Shown: positions 38,701 to 51,884, counted from the stretch's first letter. The stretch: DNA of 64,000 nucleotides from Baylisascaris procyonis (GCA_037389465.1 JAZARR010000070.1:248001-312000); one strand, 5' to 3'. The notes: generated by a model from the sequence alone, not told the origin. Numbers and translations: made by a program.

Positions 38701-40154
38701 ATCAAGACTCACCCTAAATGCTTTGGTTGCAATCAAGACTCACCTAAATGCTTTGGTACCAATCGAGATTTACCCTAAATGCTTTGGTTGCAATCAAGAC
38801 TCACCCTAAATGCTTTGGTTGCAATCAAGACTCACCCTAAATGCTTTGGTTGCAATCAAGACTCACCCTAAATGCTTTGGTACCAATCGAGATTTACCCT
38901 AAATGCTTTGGTTGCAATCAAGACTCACCCTAAATGCTTTGGTACCAATCGAGATTCACCCTAAATGCTTTGGTTGCAATCAAGACTCACCCTAAATGCT
39001 TTGGTACCAATCGAGATTTACCCTAAATGCTTTGGTTGCAATCAAGACTCACCCTAAATGCTTTGGTTGCAATCAAGACTCACCCTAAATGCTTTGGTTG
39101 CAATCAAGACTCACCCTAAATGCTTTGGTACCAATCGAGATTTACCCTAAATGCTTTGGTTGCAATCAAGACTCACCCTAAATGCTTTGGTTGCAATCAA
39201 GACTCACCCTAAATGCTTTGGTTGCAATCAAGACTCACCCTAAATGCTTTGGTACCAATCGAGATCTACCCTAAATGCTTTGGTTGCAATCAAGACTCAC
39301 CCTAAATGCTTTGGTTGCAATCAAGACTCACCCTAAATGCTTTGGTTGCAATCAAGACTCACCCTAAATGCTTTGGTACCAATCGAGATTTACCCTAAAT
39401 GCTTTGGTTGCAATCAAGACACCCTAAATGCTTTGGTTGCAATCAAGACTCACCCTAAATGCTTTGGTACCAATCGAGATTTACCCTAAATGCTTTGGTT
39501 GCAATCAAGACTCACCCTAAATGCTTTGGTACCAATCGAGATTTACCCTAAATGCTTTGGTTGCAATCAAGACTCACCCTAAATGCTTTGGTTGCAATCA
39601 AGACTCACCCTAAATGCTTTGGTACCAATCGAGATTTACCCTAAATGCTTTGGTTGCAATCAAGACTCACCCTAAATGCTTTGGTTGCAATCAAGACTCA
39701 CCCTAAATGCTTTGGTTGCAATCAGGACTCACCCTAAATGCTTTGGTACCAATCGAGATTTACCCTAAATGCTTTGGTTGCAATGAAGACTCACCCTAAA
39801 TGCTTTGGTACCAATCGAGATTCACCCTAAATGCTTTGGTTGCAATCAAGACTCACCCTAAATGCTTTGGTACCAATCGAGATTTACCCTAAATGCTTTG
39901 GTTGCAATCAAGACTCACCCTAAATGCTTTGGTTGCAATCAAGACTCACCCTAAATGCTTTGGTTGCAATCAAGACTCACCCTAAATGCTTTGGTACCAA
40001 TCGAGATTTACCCTAAATGCTTTGGTTGCAATCAAGACTCACCCTAAATGCTTTGGTTGCAATCAAGACTCACCCTAAATGCTTTGGTTGCAATCGAGAC
40101 ACACCCTAAATGCTTTCATAGCAATCGAGACACACCCTAAATGCTTTCATAGCA
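35756..40154. repeat. 4,399-bp segment of the 31-bp array, copy 1
   Basis: This block and the next repeat each other with a constant offset of 4,399 bp (142 units less 3 bases). Rare markers line up exactly: TTGCTTGCAA at 37111 and 41510, TGGAACCAAT at 37391 and 41790, the 1-base deletion at 38742 and 43141, GAGATCTACC at 39261 and 43660, the 2-base deletion near 39420 and 43819, ATCAGGACTC at 39721 and 44120. The last two or so units of this copy (about 40094-40154) are not repeated at the end of copy 2. Confidence 0.9.
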
Positions 40155-43100
40155 ATCAAGACTCACCCTAAATGCTTTGGTTGCAATCGAGACACACCCT
40201 AAATGCTTTGGTTGCAATCGAGACACACCCTAAATGCTTTGGTTGCAATCAAGACTCACCCTAAATGCTTTGGTTGCAATCGAGACACACCCTAAATGCT
40301 TTGGTTGCAATCAAGACTCACCCTAAATGCTTTGGTTGCAATCAAGACTCACCCTAAATGCTTTGGTACCAATCGAGATTCACCCTAAATGCTTTGGTTG
40401 CAATCAAGACTCACCCTAAATGCTTTGGTTGCAATCGAGACACACCCTAAATGCTTTGGTTGCAATCAAGACTCACCCTAAATGCTTTGGTTGCAATCAA
40501 GACTCACCCTAAATGCTTTGGTACCAATCGAGATTCACCCTAAATGCTTTGGTTGCAATCAAGACTCACCCTAAATGCTTTGGTTGCAATCGAGACACAC
40601 CCTAAATGCTTTGGTTGCAATCAAGACTCACCCTAAATGCTTTGGTTGCAATCGAGACACACCCTAAATGCTTTGGTTGCAATCAAGACTCACCCTAAAT
40701 GCTTTGGTTGCAATCGAGACACACCCTAAATGCTTTGGTTGCAATCAAGACTCACCCTAAATGCTTTGGTTGCAATCAAGACTCACCCTAAATGCTTTGG
40801 TTGCAATCAAGACTCACCCTAAATGCTTTGGTTGCAATCGAGACACACCCTAAATGCTTTCATAGCAATCGAGACACACCCTAAATGCTTTCATAGCAAT
40901 CGAGACACACCCTAAATGCTTTGGTTGCAATCAAGACTCACCCTAAATGCTTTGGTACCAATCGAGATTCACCCTAAATGCTTTGGTTGCAATCAAGACT
41001 CACCCTAAATGCTTTGGTTGCAATCAAGACACACCCTAAATGCTTTGGTTGCAATCGAGACACACCCTAAATGCTTTGGTTGCAATCGAGACACACCCTA
41101 AATGCTTTGGTTGCAATCAAGACTCACCCTAAATGCTTTGGTTGCAATCGAGACACACCCTAAATGCTTTGGTTGCAATCAAGACTCACCCTAAATGCTT
41201 TGGTTGCAATCAAGACTCACCCTAAATGCTTTGGTTGCAATCGAGACACACCCTAAATGCTTTGGTTGCAATCAAGACTCACCCTAAATGCTTTGGTTGC
41301 AATCAAGACTCACCCTAAATGCTTTGGTTGCAATCGAGACACACCCTAAATGCTTTGGTTGCAATCAAGACTCACCCTAAATGCTTTGGTTGCAATCAAG
41401 ACTCACCCTAAATGCTTTGGTACCAATCGAGATTCACCCTAAATGCTTTGGTTGCAATCAAGACTCACCCTAAATGCTTTGGTTGCAATCGAGACACACC
41501 CTAAATGCTTTGCTTGCAATCGAGACACACCCTAAATGCTTTCATAGCAATCGAGACACACCCTAAATGCTTTGGTTGCAATGAAGACTCACCCTAAATG
41601 CTTTGGTACCAATCGAGATTCACCCTAAATGCTTTGGTTGCAATCAAGACTCACCCTAAATGCTTTGGTACCAATCGAGATTCACCCTAAATGCTTTGGT
41701 TGCAATCAAGACTCACCCTAAATGCTTTGGTTGCAATCAAGACTCACCCTAAATGCTTTGGTTGCAATCAAGACTCACCCTAAATGCTTTGGAACCAATC
41801 GAGATTTACCCTAAATGCTTTGGTTGCAATCGAGACTCACCCTAAATGCTTTCATAGCAATCGAGACACACCCTAAATGCTTTGGTTGCAATGAAGACTC
41901 ACCCTAAATGCTTTGGTACCAATCGAGATTCACCCTAAATGCTTTGGTTGCAATCAAGACTCACCCTAAATCCTTTGGTACCAATCGAGATTTACCCTAA
42001 ATGCTTTGGTTGCAATCAAGACTCACCCTAAATCCTTTGGTACCAATCGAGATTTACCCTAAATGCTTTGGTTGCAATCAAGACTCACCCTAAATCCTTT
42101 GGTACCAATCGAGATTTACCCTAAATGCTTTGGTTGCAATCAAGACTCACCCTAAATGCTTTGGTTGCAATCAAGACTCACCCTAAATGCTTTGGTACCA
42201 ATCGAGATTTACCCTAAATGCTTTGGTTGCAATCAAGACTCACCCTAAATGCTTTGGTTGCAATCAAGACTCACCCTAAATGCTTTGGTTGCAATCAAGA
42301 CTCACCCTAAATGCTTTGGTACCAATCGAGATTTACCCTAAATGCTTTGGTTGCAATCGAGATTTACCCTAAATGCTTTGGTTGCAATCAAGACTCACCC
42401 TAAATCCTTTGGTACCAATCGAGATTTACCCTAAATGCTTTGGTTGCAATCAAGACTCACCCTAAATCCTTTGGTACCAATCGAGATTTACCCTAAATGC
42501 TTTGGTTGCAATGAAGACTCACCCTAAATGCTTTGGTACCAATCGAGATTCACCCTAAATGCTTTGGTTGCAATCAAGACTCACCCTAAATCCTTTGGTA
42601 CCAATCGAGATTTACCCTAAATGCTTTGGTTGCAATCAAGACTCACCCTAAATGCTTTGGTTGCAATCAAGACTCACCCTAAATGCTTTGGTACCAATCG
42701 AGATTTACCCTAAATGCTTTGGTTGCAATCAAGACTCACCCTAAATGCTTTGGTTGCAATCAAGACTCACCCTAAATGCTTTGGTTGCAATCAAGACTCA
42801 CCCTAAATGCTTTGGTACCAATCGAGATTTACCCTAAATGCTTTGGTTGCAATCAAGACTCACCCTAAATGCTTTGGTTGCAATCAAGACTCACCCTAAA
42901 TGCTTTGGTTGCAATCAAGACTCACCCTAAATGCTTTGGTACCAATCGAGATTTACCCTAAATGCTTTGGTTGCAATCAAGACTCACCCTAAATGCTTTG
43001 GTACCAATCGAGATTTACCCTAAATGCTTTGGTTGCAATCAAGACTCACCCTAAATGCTTTGGTTGCAATCAAGACTCACCCTAAATGCTTTGGTTGCAA

Positions 43101-44493
43101 TCAAGACTCACCCTAAATGCTTTGGTTGCAATCAAGACTCACCTAAATGCTTTGGTACCAATCGAGATTTACCCTAAATGCTTTGGTTGCAATCAAGACT
43201 CACCCTAAATGCTTTGGTTGCAATCAAGACTCACCCTAAATGCTTTGGTTGCAATCAAGACTCACCCTAAATGCTTTGGTACCAATCGAGATTTACCCTA
43301 AATGCTTTGGTTGCAATCAAGACTCACCCTAAATGCTTTGGTACCAATCGAGATTCACCCTAAATGCTTTGGTTGCAATCAAGACTCACCCTAAATGCTT
43401 TGGTACCAATCGAGATTTACCCTAAATGCTTTGGTTGCAATCAAGACTCACCCTAAATGCTTTGGTTGCAATCAAGACTCACCCTAAATGCTTTGGTTGC
43501 AATCAAGACTCACCCTAAATGCTTTGGTACCAATCGAGATTTACCCTAAATGCTTTGGTTGCAATCAAGACTCACCCTAAATGCTTTGGTTGCAATCAAG
43601 ACTCACCCTAAATGCTTTGGTTGCAATCAAGACTCACCCTAAATGCTTTGGTACCAATCGAGATCTACCCTAAATGCTTTGGTTGCAATCAAGACTCACC
43701 CTAAATGCTTTGGTTGCAATCAAGACTCACCCTAAATGCTTTGGTTGCAATCAAGACTCACCCTAAATGCTTTGGTACCAATCGAGATTTACCCTAAATG
43801 CTTTGGTTGCAATCAAGACACCCTAAATGCTTTGGTTGCAATCAAGACTCACCCTAAATGCTTTGGTACCAATCGAGATTTACCCTAAATGCTTTGGTTG
43901 CAATCAAGACTCACCCTAAATGCTTTGGTACCAATCGAGATTTACCCTAAATGCTTTGGTTGCAATCAAGACTCACCCTAAATGCTTTGGTTGCAATCAA
44001 GACTCACCCTAAATGCTTTGGTACCAATCGAGATTTACCCTAAATGCTTTGGTTGCAATCAAGACTCACCCTAAATGCTTTGGTTGCAATCAAGACTCAC
44101 CCTAAATGCTTTGGTTGCAATCAGGACTCACCCTAAATGCTTTGGTACCAATCGAGATTTACCCTAAATGCTTTGGTTGCAATGAAGACTCACCCTAAAT
44201 GCTTTGGTACCAATCGAGATTCACCCTAAATGCTTTGGTTGCAATCAAGACTCACCCTAAATGCTTTGGTACCAATCGAGATTTACCCTAAATGCTTTGG
44301 TTGCAATCAAGACTCACCCTAAATGCTTTGGTTGCAATCAAGACTCACCCTAAATGCTTTGGTTGCAATCAAGACTCACCCTAAATGCTTTGGTACCAAT
44401 CGAGATTTACCCTAAATGCTTTGGTTGCAATCAAGACTCACCCTAAATGCTTTGGTTGCAATCAAGACTCACCCTAAATGCTTTGGTTGCAAT
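40155..44493. repeat. 4,399-bp segment of the 31-bp array, copy 2
   Basis: Directly adjoins copy 1. All diagnostic variants I checked are identical to copy 1. After about 44493 the array switches to uniform GGTACC units that do not match the end of copy 1. Confidence 0.9.
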
Positions 44494-44712
44494 CAAGACT
44501 CACCCTAAATGCTTTGGTACCAATCGAGACTCACCCTAAATGCTTTGGTACCAATCGAGACTCACCCTAAATGCTTTGGTACCAATCGAGACTCACCCTA
44601 AATGCTTTGGTACCAATCGAGACTCACCCTAAATGCTTTGGTACCAATCGAGACTCACCCTAAATGCTTTGGTACCAATCGAGACTCACCCTAAATGTTT
44701 TGGTACCAATCC

Positions 44713-46600
44713 AGCTCATCAATATATCCATCATCTCCACTAATGAAACATTTCTGACTTCGTCATGCCCACTTTTATGTTTCAGGCTGCGAAACAGCAT
44801 AGAAGGGGATTTCGAGAGGAATGCAACGTATATAGAGAGGTTTTATACAGTTGTTTTGAAAATGAACCCTACACCTTAGCTAGCAGTATTGACACTAGGA
44901 GCAGCACCGATAGAAAAACAGAGGAAAAACTCACTATTAACGAAAAATGAAATCTACATTCAACTTTAGGCTTCTATGAATGCATATAAAACAAACAGGC
45001 ATATACAAAGTGCATATACTCTCAAAATAGTATAATAGCCAATTATTATTTCATTCGTCAAATATAATAGCCAATGATCAGTGAAGAGGTATAACGAAAA
45101 AATAAACATTCAACTATAAGCGTTGTATGGATAAGTCGTTCAATGGGGAAATGAGAAACAAGAGAAGCATTTAACCGCCAAAATTTCGTTAAAGTCATTA
45201 AACGAGGAGAGTGAACTAGATGAACTAGATGATGAGAGAAAAAAAGAATCCTTAGGCATAAGAAGTATTTAAATGCGCTAATTTAAGCATGCCTAAAACA
45301 TGGCTAATGATCAAAGCAATACTGGCACACTATCGGAGTTGTTGACGAACAACGAATTTGAGAGGGCACAGATAAAACCGATTTATTCATAACATACCGA
45401 TGCTTTATTCTATCGCCAGGGATATCCTATGCAATGTTCAAAAGGAATGCAGCGAGGTTATCCATCAGCTTACTTATGCAAATTTCAAAAAATCAGAGCA
45501 TTCTGCTAAGAAGAGCAAAATTTGCAAAAATTCATCGCAAGAGATGGTATATGATCTCCCTTAATCGACTTTAGATGATCGCTTTCTGCGTATGAATCCC
45601 AAATTGGTACCCGCATTGTTCATAGTATTCAGTAAAAATATTTTGAGGTCGGCAGTGATACATTGCCTTTGTCACATCATAAATGCTTCAAATACTATTC
45701 TTAAGGTTATATTATACTATCGCCAAGTTGAATTATTGCATCTTCCAATTTGCGCGAAAAATTCAACAAAAAATTTATTTGCTTCATTTTTCGCAAATCC
45801 CACTAAATTGGTAAGAATGTAATTCATAAATAAGTATACAAAATCTTCCCTTCAATTTATAATAGCTATCGCTCACACTAATTTCTATCAGTATTAACTT
45901 TCTCACACAGAGACGCCCTAGTGTATATTATGATTTGCATAACCAGATAGCACAGATGGGTGGGTCACCCTATTCCCTATGTATATTCTATATAATAGTC
46001 CTCGTTAGAATAGCACAAGATGCGAAAACGTTCACAATGAACCTGTTTTACCTATGACATTAGGCCACTAAGCGTCTATTATAAATAAAAATATATGACT
46101 ATTAATGAGACGATAATGAAATGTCTTGCAAAACACGTAAGAAAAACTTACGTCACATCGTTTTTAGGACTGTTAGGCGCAGATGAAGACGTTGCTTCAT
46201 GAACGTATCTTCGACAGCCATAGACACATCCCGGCGTGTTGACAGCATTGCGTATCACTCTCAGCATTGAACTCATTGCAGACGCACCCTAACATACACC
46301 CCTATAATAAGCGATTTTAGTAGGCAGAAAAAATCGTAATTGGTAAGACTTTTGATGAAAACAGATAGGAATAAGATTAACAGATGCCTTCTCCATTTAC
46401 TTCAAATAACAGTGCGGAATATATAATCCAACAATCGGTTTTATTACAATTATGGATCAAGCATAACATTATATACATATATATATTTGAGCGGGACATA
46501 CATAAAACCTTTTTATGCACTGGAAGAAAGCACAACTTTCGGTAACAAGTTATGCTTACTTCAAGTATGAACGACTACCTACTACACGTATATACATTCA
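44713..46600. other. Intergenic AT-rich DNA, no gene found
   Basis: From the end of the 31-bp array to the AT dinucleotide region. Short frames at 44664-44950 and 45592-45822 have no splice-site support or recognisable motif. Confidence 0.4.
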
Positions 46601-46618
46601 ACCACATATAGCGTGTAA

Positions 46619-46659
<41 letters not shown>

Positions 46660-46853
46660 CTACCTACATGTGCATATATGCATACATATACGCGCCTAAG
46701 TATGCATTTATTTGTATTTATTATATGTACAATCTCTGTAATAAATATAAATAAATAAACAACGTGCATGTGCACACAACAAATGTAAGTAAATTATATA
46801 TAATATATGCAATTATATGTAAATAATATATGCAAAAATATAATAACATACAC

Positions 46854-46920
<67 letters not shown>

Positions 46921-46922
46921 TG
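46619..46922. repeat. AT dinucleotide tracts
   Basis: Two long alternating AT runs, about 46619-46656 and 46858-46922, separated by AT-rich DNA with several TATGTA words. Frames across them are artefacts of the repeat. Confidence 0.9.
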
Positions 46923-47047
46923 TACATTCATGCAGATTCATTGCATCAACATTTTAAAATGAAATAAATTCGCACATAATTTTCCGTCAATGTAAAAAAA
47001 AAGCGAAACAAACTCACAAACATGTGCCCACCAAATGTTAAAGAATA

Positions 47048-47156
47048 GTGGTTGGCGCATTTAGCAACAAGCGCAGGCGCCGCACGACAGAGGCAGAGAA
47101 AGACCGCACGCGTCTTCAGCTAGCGACGCGGTGTTGGTCGCTCGGTGATCAAAAGC
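47048..47156. other. GC-rich island in AT-rich DNA
   Basis: About 110 bases with many CG dinucleotides (GCGCAGGCGCCGCACGAC, CGCACGCG, GCGACGCGG), flanked on both sides by strongly AT-rich sequence. It contains no clear frame. It could be a promoter, a fragment of an RNA gene or a transposon remnant; nothing in it decides which. Confidence 0.4.
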
Positions 47157-48248
47157 CGCAATAAATATAGTAACGTACAGTATGGAAACAAAGATTCAAT
47201 AATCGAGTTTCAAAACATTTAAATCAACACTAAAAACCCTATCAGAATCACTAATAATCTCACATAAAAAACAACAATTTTACTAGAATATCAGTTCCTT
47301 ATACGATATACAATTGACATACATTGCAATGTCACCTATGCGTTATTCTCATGCATCTGTGTGTCCTTAACGAAGAGTTGAATTCATGAAACACCTTGAC
47401 GAATCTATAATATCCGATACATGAAAGTGCTGAAATGACTCTAACACAAGAAGCTTATTCAAAATACAACGACAATTATAAAATGCAAACCGAGAAAATA
47501 TTGCCCTATCCATGTCGATACGATCGCAAAAAGATAACTGCCTTGATCCTGTCGATTCGGTTCGCACTCTTCGAGAGGGGCAGTCACTAGTGAGCTTCGA
47601 CGTGCCGAGTATTCGAAAGGCCATATTTGCGGGCATATTTCAAAGAAACTCTATTTTTTTTTCTCGTGGTTCTATAATATCAGACAACTATTTATAACCA
47701 GCCGGATGACAGTCTGTTGATTCCGCCTATGTTTTGACATTGCTCTCATGCTTCTTTCTTTCTTCGCCGTTAAAAACGGATGGGCGTAACACGCTCATAC
47801 ACCGTTCCCTCCAGCTTGTAACCCGCTTCAGATCATAGGAGTTCTCAAAAACGACTTCTGCAGGTTTTATCTACCCTTCCTGCTTAGATCTCATTCACGA
47901 TCTGCTTAGTGATGGAATCAGAGTTAATTATGTCTAGAACATTTGCACCATCAGCATTATCCTTTTCTCTGAGGATGGGGATGACAGCAATAACCTCCAT
48001 GACTCTCGATAAGTATCACAAACCACTCGTAGCGTTGTTTCTCCTCGGCCTATTGAAACGAGTCCAAATAATTGCTACCTTGGTCGACCTGCACTATCGC
48101 AATTGTTGATGTCACGCTATCCCATCACCTCTTATAACGATCGATCATAAGTGCTGCCGAAATTACTCCATGAAATCCTTAAGAAAATCGGCCTAGATAT
48201 TATCCCGAAGTTTCAAATATATCCTCGTATCCATCATCACCTTCACTA

Positions 48249-48270
48249 CTCCAAACTTGGGTAATAAAAC
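48249..48270 (-). other. Spliced-leader-SL1-like sequence
   Basis: On minus this reads GTTTTATTACCCAAGTTTGG then AG. It shares a 14-base exact block (ATTACCCAAGTTTG) with the nematode spliced leader SL1, and is followed at once by GTAGTG, where an SL RNA has its splice donor. The downstream sequence does not show a convincing Sm-binding site or the usual SL RNA stems, so a working SL RNA gene is doubtful. It could be a decayed SL RNA copy, an integrated trans-spliced message end, or chance. Confidence 0.25.
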
Positions 48271-48923
48271 TTTTTAGTGCGTAATACCTGCACATTCACT
48301 CGACGAGAGGATAAAAACTATGGAAATCGATGAGCGAATGCAGTCGTCAGAAGGCAGACGAACATCCTCTCGACGATAAAGATAGCGTCCATCTTAATTA
48401 CATCAGCTACCACCAACCGACTTCACGAGTTGTACGACACGTGTTAAGGGTCCAAACATACAATGCAATTCACATATTCAATATTTGATTATCATCAGAC
48501 AATTATATAACGAATATGATAGAATTCGTTATCTACATTCACTATACAAGAATTTGTTGAAAAAAAAAAGAAGATACGAATTCAGAATTCAATAAAGTTT
48601 ATATACTTCAATAACGAACGTCGCATTGATACGAATGAGAGTAGTGAACATATAAAATAAATGCTATTTAATGCACAATTTCAATGTATTTATAAGACAA
48701 TGAATAGTTAGCTCTAAGACTTAATGTGTGTCTTAAATCAAAATAACGATGCAACATTTGCAAAAGAACAGGATTATAATTGCAATAGGGCGTTACTCAA
48801 AGAAGTGAATGTGAATTGACTAACTGGTTATCGTCTAGTATCGTCTTCAGACTACCACTCAACGAACAATCCTGCGAGCATCTCACTAATAGTGCCCCTT
48901 TCATCGTCGACCACATAATCGGA

Positions 48924-51857
48924 ATGATCGCGAACTTGGTGATGCTATCATCTTTACTTTCACAATTCGTATCGTTAAGTTTAAACATGAATCGATTAGG
49001 TTGTGGTGAGACAAAAGGATGTTTATTCAAGCCGGCTGGTTGTAATCCATCACTTGATTGTACCATTGCGTTTATCTTCTTTGTCGATGGACCTAATTCA
49101 TTGCGTATTGAGATGATGGCGCAATCACTTATTCCATCACCACCATTACAATATATCGCTATCGCATTTTCAAATGATGAATCTATGGTTAGTGGGATTT
49201 TTTCTTTTTTTTTTTCATTTTTGGGTTTTGATAAAAATTTACTAAATGAAAGAAAATATTTTTAAAGATAAATGAAACGTTGGAAGCAAAAAAAAAAAAA
49301 AAAAGAAATGAGGAAAAACGGTTTTTAAAATATTCCATAAAGAATTGTGTAAAAAAAAGACATAAGTCTAAAATAATTTGTTAACGATTTACTTTCGAAA
49401 TGAATCGAATTCAAATCGTGCTGCAACGTTTCATCGCTTAGATACAAAAAAAGAAAACATTTATTACTTTAGTCAAAAGGGGACGACGACTCTTCTCACC
49501 TCCTTATTTCCTCTCACTCTCCTATTCCCATGCAAATGAAAGCACAGGAAACCCATCTATAGAGATTAGCGTTTGGTGAAATCTCGTTCCATATACCACA
49601 TACTATTATCACATTCACTATTCGCCTTTTGTAAATTTTACTTTTTTCTACTTTTTTTTTATCTAAAAAATTCCTTTTATATTAAATTACGCTATTCTTT
49701 TATACCCTTCCATATAATCATTTAAAAATAATTGTCCTCATTTTAAAAATTTTCAACTAGAATTTCTTTATTTATTTATTCACTTGAGAAACGTTTTAAA
49801 AAAATCTAAACAGAAGTGATATATTCAGGGAGATGATATGGTCAGTGAATGTGTACTCAGCACAAACTCAGAGTTCATCGATACTGAGGTATTCCTCTCA
49901 TATAATATTCCCAACGTTAGAGGCAACGATCGCACATATCTAACAGAGGTATGACATTCTATAAATTTATAACGGCAATAGCATCGAAAAGGATAAAAGA
50001 CCGACGACTAAATATATGCGAGCAAATAAAATAAAAGACAACGCGAGGCGACAGAGGATCGTTTACTAAGAGCAGAGCAGCCAGAAGGCTCACACAAGAG
50101 TCATGACGGTACATACAATGAACAGCAAGCAACTGCGCAGCCTATTTATAGCATCGGTTGCGGCCCTAAAGGCATTCGGGGGTCATAAACCACAATGGGG
50201 CATATGACCTCCCCATAGTACATCAGATCAAACAAATGTGAGCAAATAACTCGTTATACAATGTGATCGCGGCGATCACAAAACTCATTTGATCGCAACA
50301 GATATGCGTACTATTTATAAATTGATGTATTAAGAAATCAATATATTGAAAGAGTAGAAATTCCAGCAAGCAAAGCATAGGGCACTGTCTGATAATAAAG
50401 TAACTGGGAAGATTACTAATAGAAAAATTCAAAGAAATAATAATTTAATGCGGCACTCAATTTGCATTCATATAGGATTGACCGGGGTTTGGGGGGACGT
50501 TTAAGTCTTTGACAAAAATGTTCCGATCCCATATATTTTTGCCAACCCTCCTCTCCTACACTCAAATATACATGGAACTGCCAATACTGATGGCGCTTAT
50601 TGCTTTAAAAGCGATCTCACTTTACAACTCTAAATATCCCACTGTTCAAATGTGAACTGATTCGAATGGAAGGAATGTGATTAGCTCATGGATCTCCGAA
50701 TTTAGAGTAATAAACGACAATACTTTTGCAGGATCAGCTCAACACTTTATTCCACAATGTAACAGGCGAAGTGATTGATGGTCGTCTTTACTGTCAATTC
50801 TCACAACAGATCATACCACAGATGGACCATCGTGATGGACGTCTTTGGGATCTCAACCGAAAATATTTCGTTATTGGTGCGACAGGAAGTGCGCAACCTG
50901 ACGGTAAGTTCGGGTTGTACCTGTGTTGAGCATTTCTGCCAAAATGCGTTTTCCACATATAGACAACCACAGACCCTCCATCACTTTCCATACTGTGCAG
51001 AAATCACTGCTGGACAATTGCAGTTAAGTCGCTTATATTCAATAAAACCTAGCAAAGTTAACGGTTAAGAGAGGTTAATTAAACAAGAACCGAAAGGTGA
51101 AGTTGGCTTTAGCCCTTCACCGAGGAAGTACGTTAGAGAGACGGAAAGGGGGAAGCGAGAACGAAAGTGACTCAAGGATGCCTCATTTCAACTAGTTGTC
51201 GTCTCGTGTGGAAATAAAACAAATCCTGGAGTATACCATCGACCATCTTATTTGAATACCAACTAAAAAATTTATTAAAGAGGTTCTTCCCAAAATGGTT
51301 TAATGATTTCGCTGAAGTGATCTCTCTATCAAAGAAATTCCCTTTCGTAATCATTGTTTCATTTCCATCTTCAAGTATAAATACCGTAAAATTCTAAAAT
51401 GCTCATAGAAAACAATTTTATGGCCTAGAATTGCCAATAGTTACCCGAATAGAAGCTGTATCTTCTCTGAAGGAAAAAAAAAACCATTTCGGTTCAATTT
51501 TTGAGTGAAAACTATTTCGGCCAATTCGAAAGGAAATCACTTTCTTCCTCCACCCTCCATTCCTCATATATTATACTTACTTACCTGATAATAGATGATT
51601 ACAATATTGTAGAATTGAACGCACACGACACATCGAGAGAAAGCCTCTTCTATCCGATCGTTTCACTTCGAGCCATAAATCCTTCGTTGACCGGTGAACG
51701 ACAATATCAACTACCCGCATCGTTCAGCACCGTCACCAATAAGCTATCTTATGATAATAGCACTCTTTCATCAAATGTTCCAACATCAATGTCAATCGAA
51801 TATGCAACGTTTTCATTGATAATTACTTCACTTATTCTCATGCTTAAATTCATATGA
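48924..51857 (+). CDS. DOMON-domain secreted or GPI-anchored protein, 266 aa
   Basis: Complete predicted gene, 4 exons: 48924-49187, 49829-49948, 50732-50903, 51613-51857; phases 0, 0, 1; 267 codons with stop. A signal peptide (MIANLVMLSSLLSQFVSLSL) is followed by a DOMON domain at about residues 25-200. It starts with the cysteine-rich CGETKGCLFKPAGCNPSLDC, then QYIAIAFSND (about residues 76-85), MGDDMVSEC-like sequence across the exon 1/2 join, and LWDLNRKYFVIGATG. DOMON domains bind heme or sugar and occur in ferric-reductase-like proteins. The b561 membrane part is absent here, so this is a stand-alone DOMON protein. The last 18 residues are hydrophobic (ATFSLIITSLILMLKFI), fitting a GPI-anchor signal or a membrane tail. 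A CGTCTTCAG site at 48842-48850 is a likely trans-splice acceptor with a 73-base leader. Confidence 0.85.
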
Positions 51858-51884
51858 GCTTTCATACAAAAAGCTGGATATACG

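Larger units (their letters stand above)
29750..44712. repeat. 15-kb minisatellite of a 31-bp unit, about 480 copies
   Basis: The unit is ACCCTAAATGCTTTGGTTGC followed by AATCGAGACAC (31 bp). Main variants: A ends CGAGACAC, B ends CAAGACTC, T has GGTACCAATCGAGATT, and a rarer one has TTTCATAGCAATC. Most of the array is head-to-tail with very few length changes; two short units (-1 near 38742, -2 near 39420) recur 4,399 bp later. The first 26 bases (29750-29775) match the unit in reverse orientation. The last seven units (44514-44712) are almost uniform GGTACC copies ending GACTC. Because 31 is not a multiple of 3, every frame is closed by stops, so it is non-coding. It is intergenic, between the small membrane protein gene and the DOMON gene. 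Confidence 0.97.

Noticed and set aside
29750..44712. CRISPR array
   Set aside because: The 31-bp units are contiguous with no unique spacers, and the context is eukaryotic.
29750..44712. Telomere or telomere-like terminal repeat
   Set aside because: Only 7 of 31 bases resemble CCCTAAA, nematode telomeres are TTAGGC, and unique genes lie on both sides.
48797..49066. 89-codon minus-strand gene
   Set aside because: It is antisense to exon 1 of the DOMON gene, which has a clear signal peptide and domain motifs on plus.
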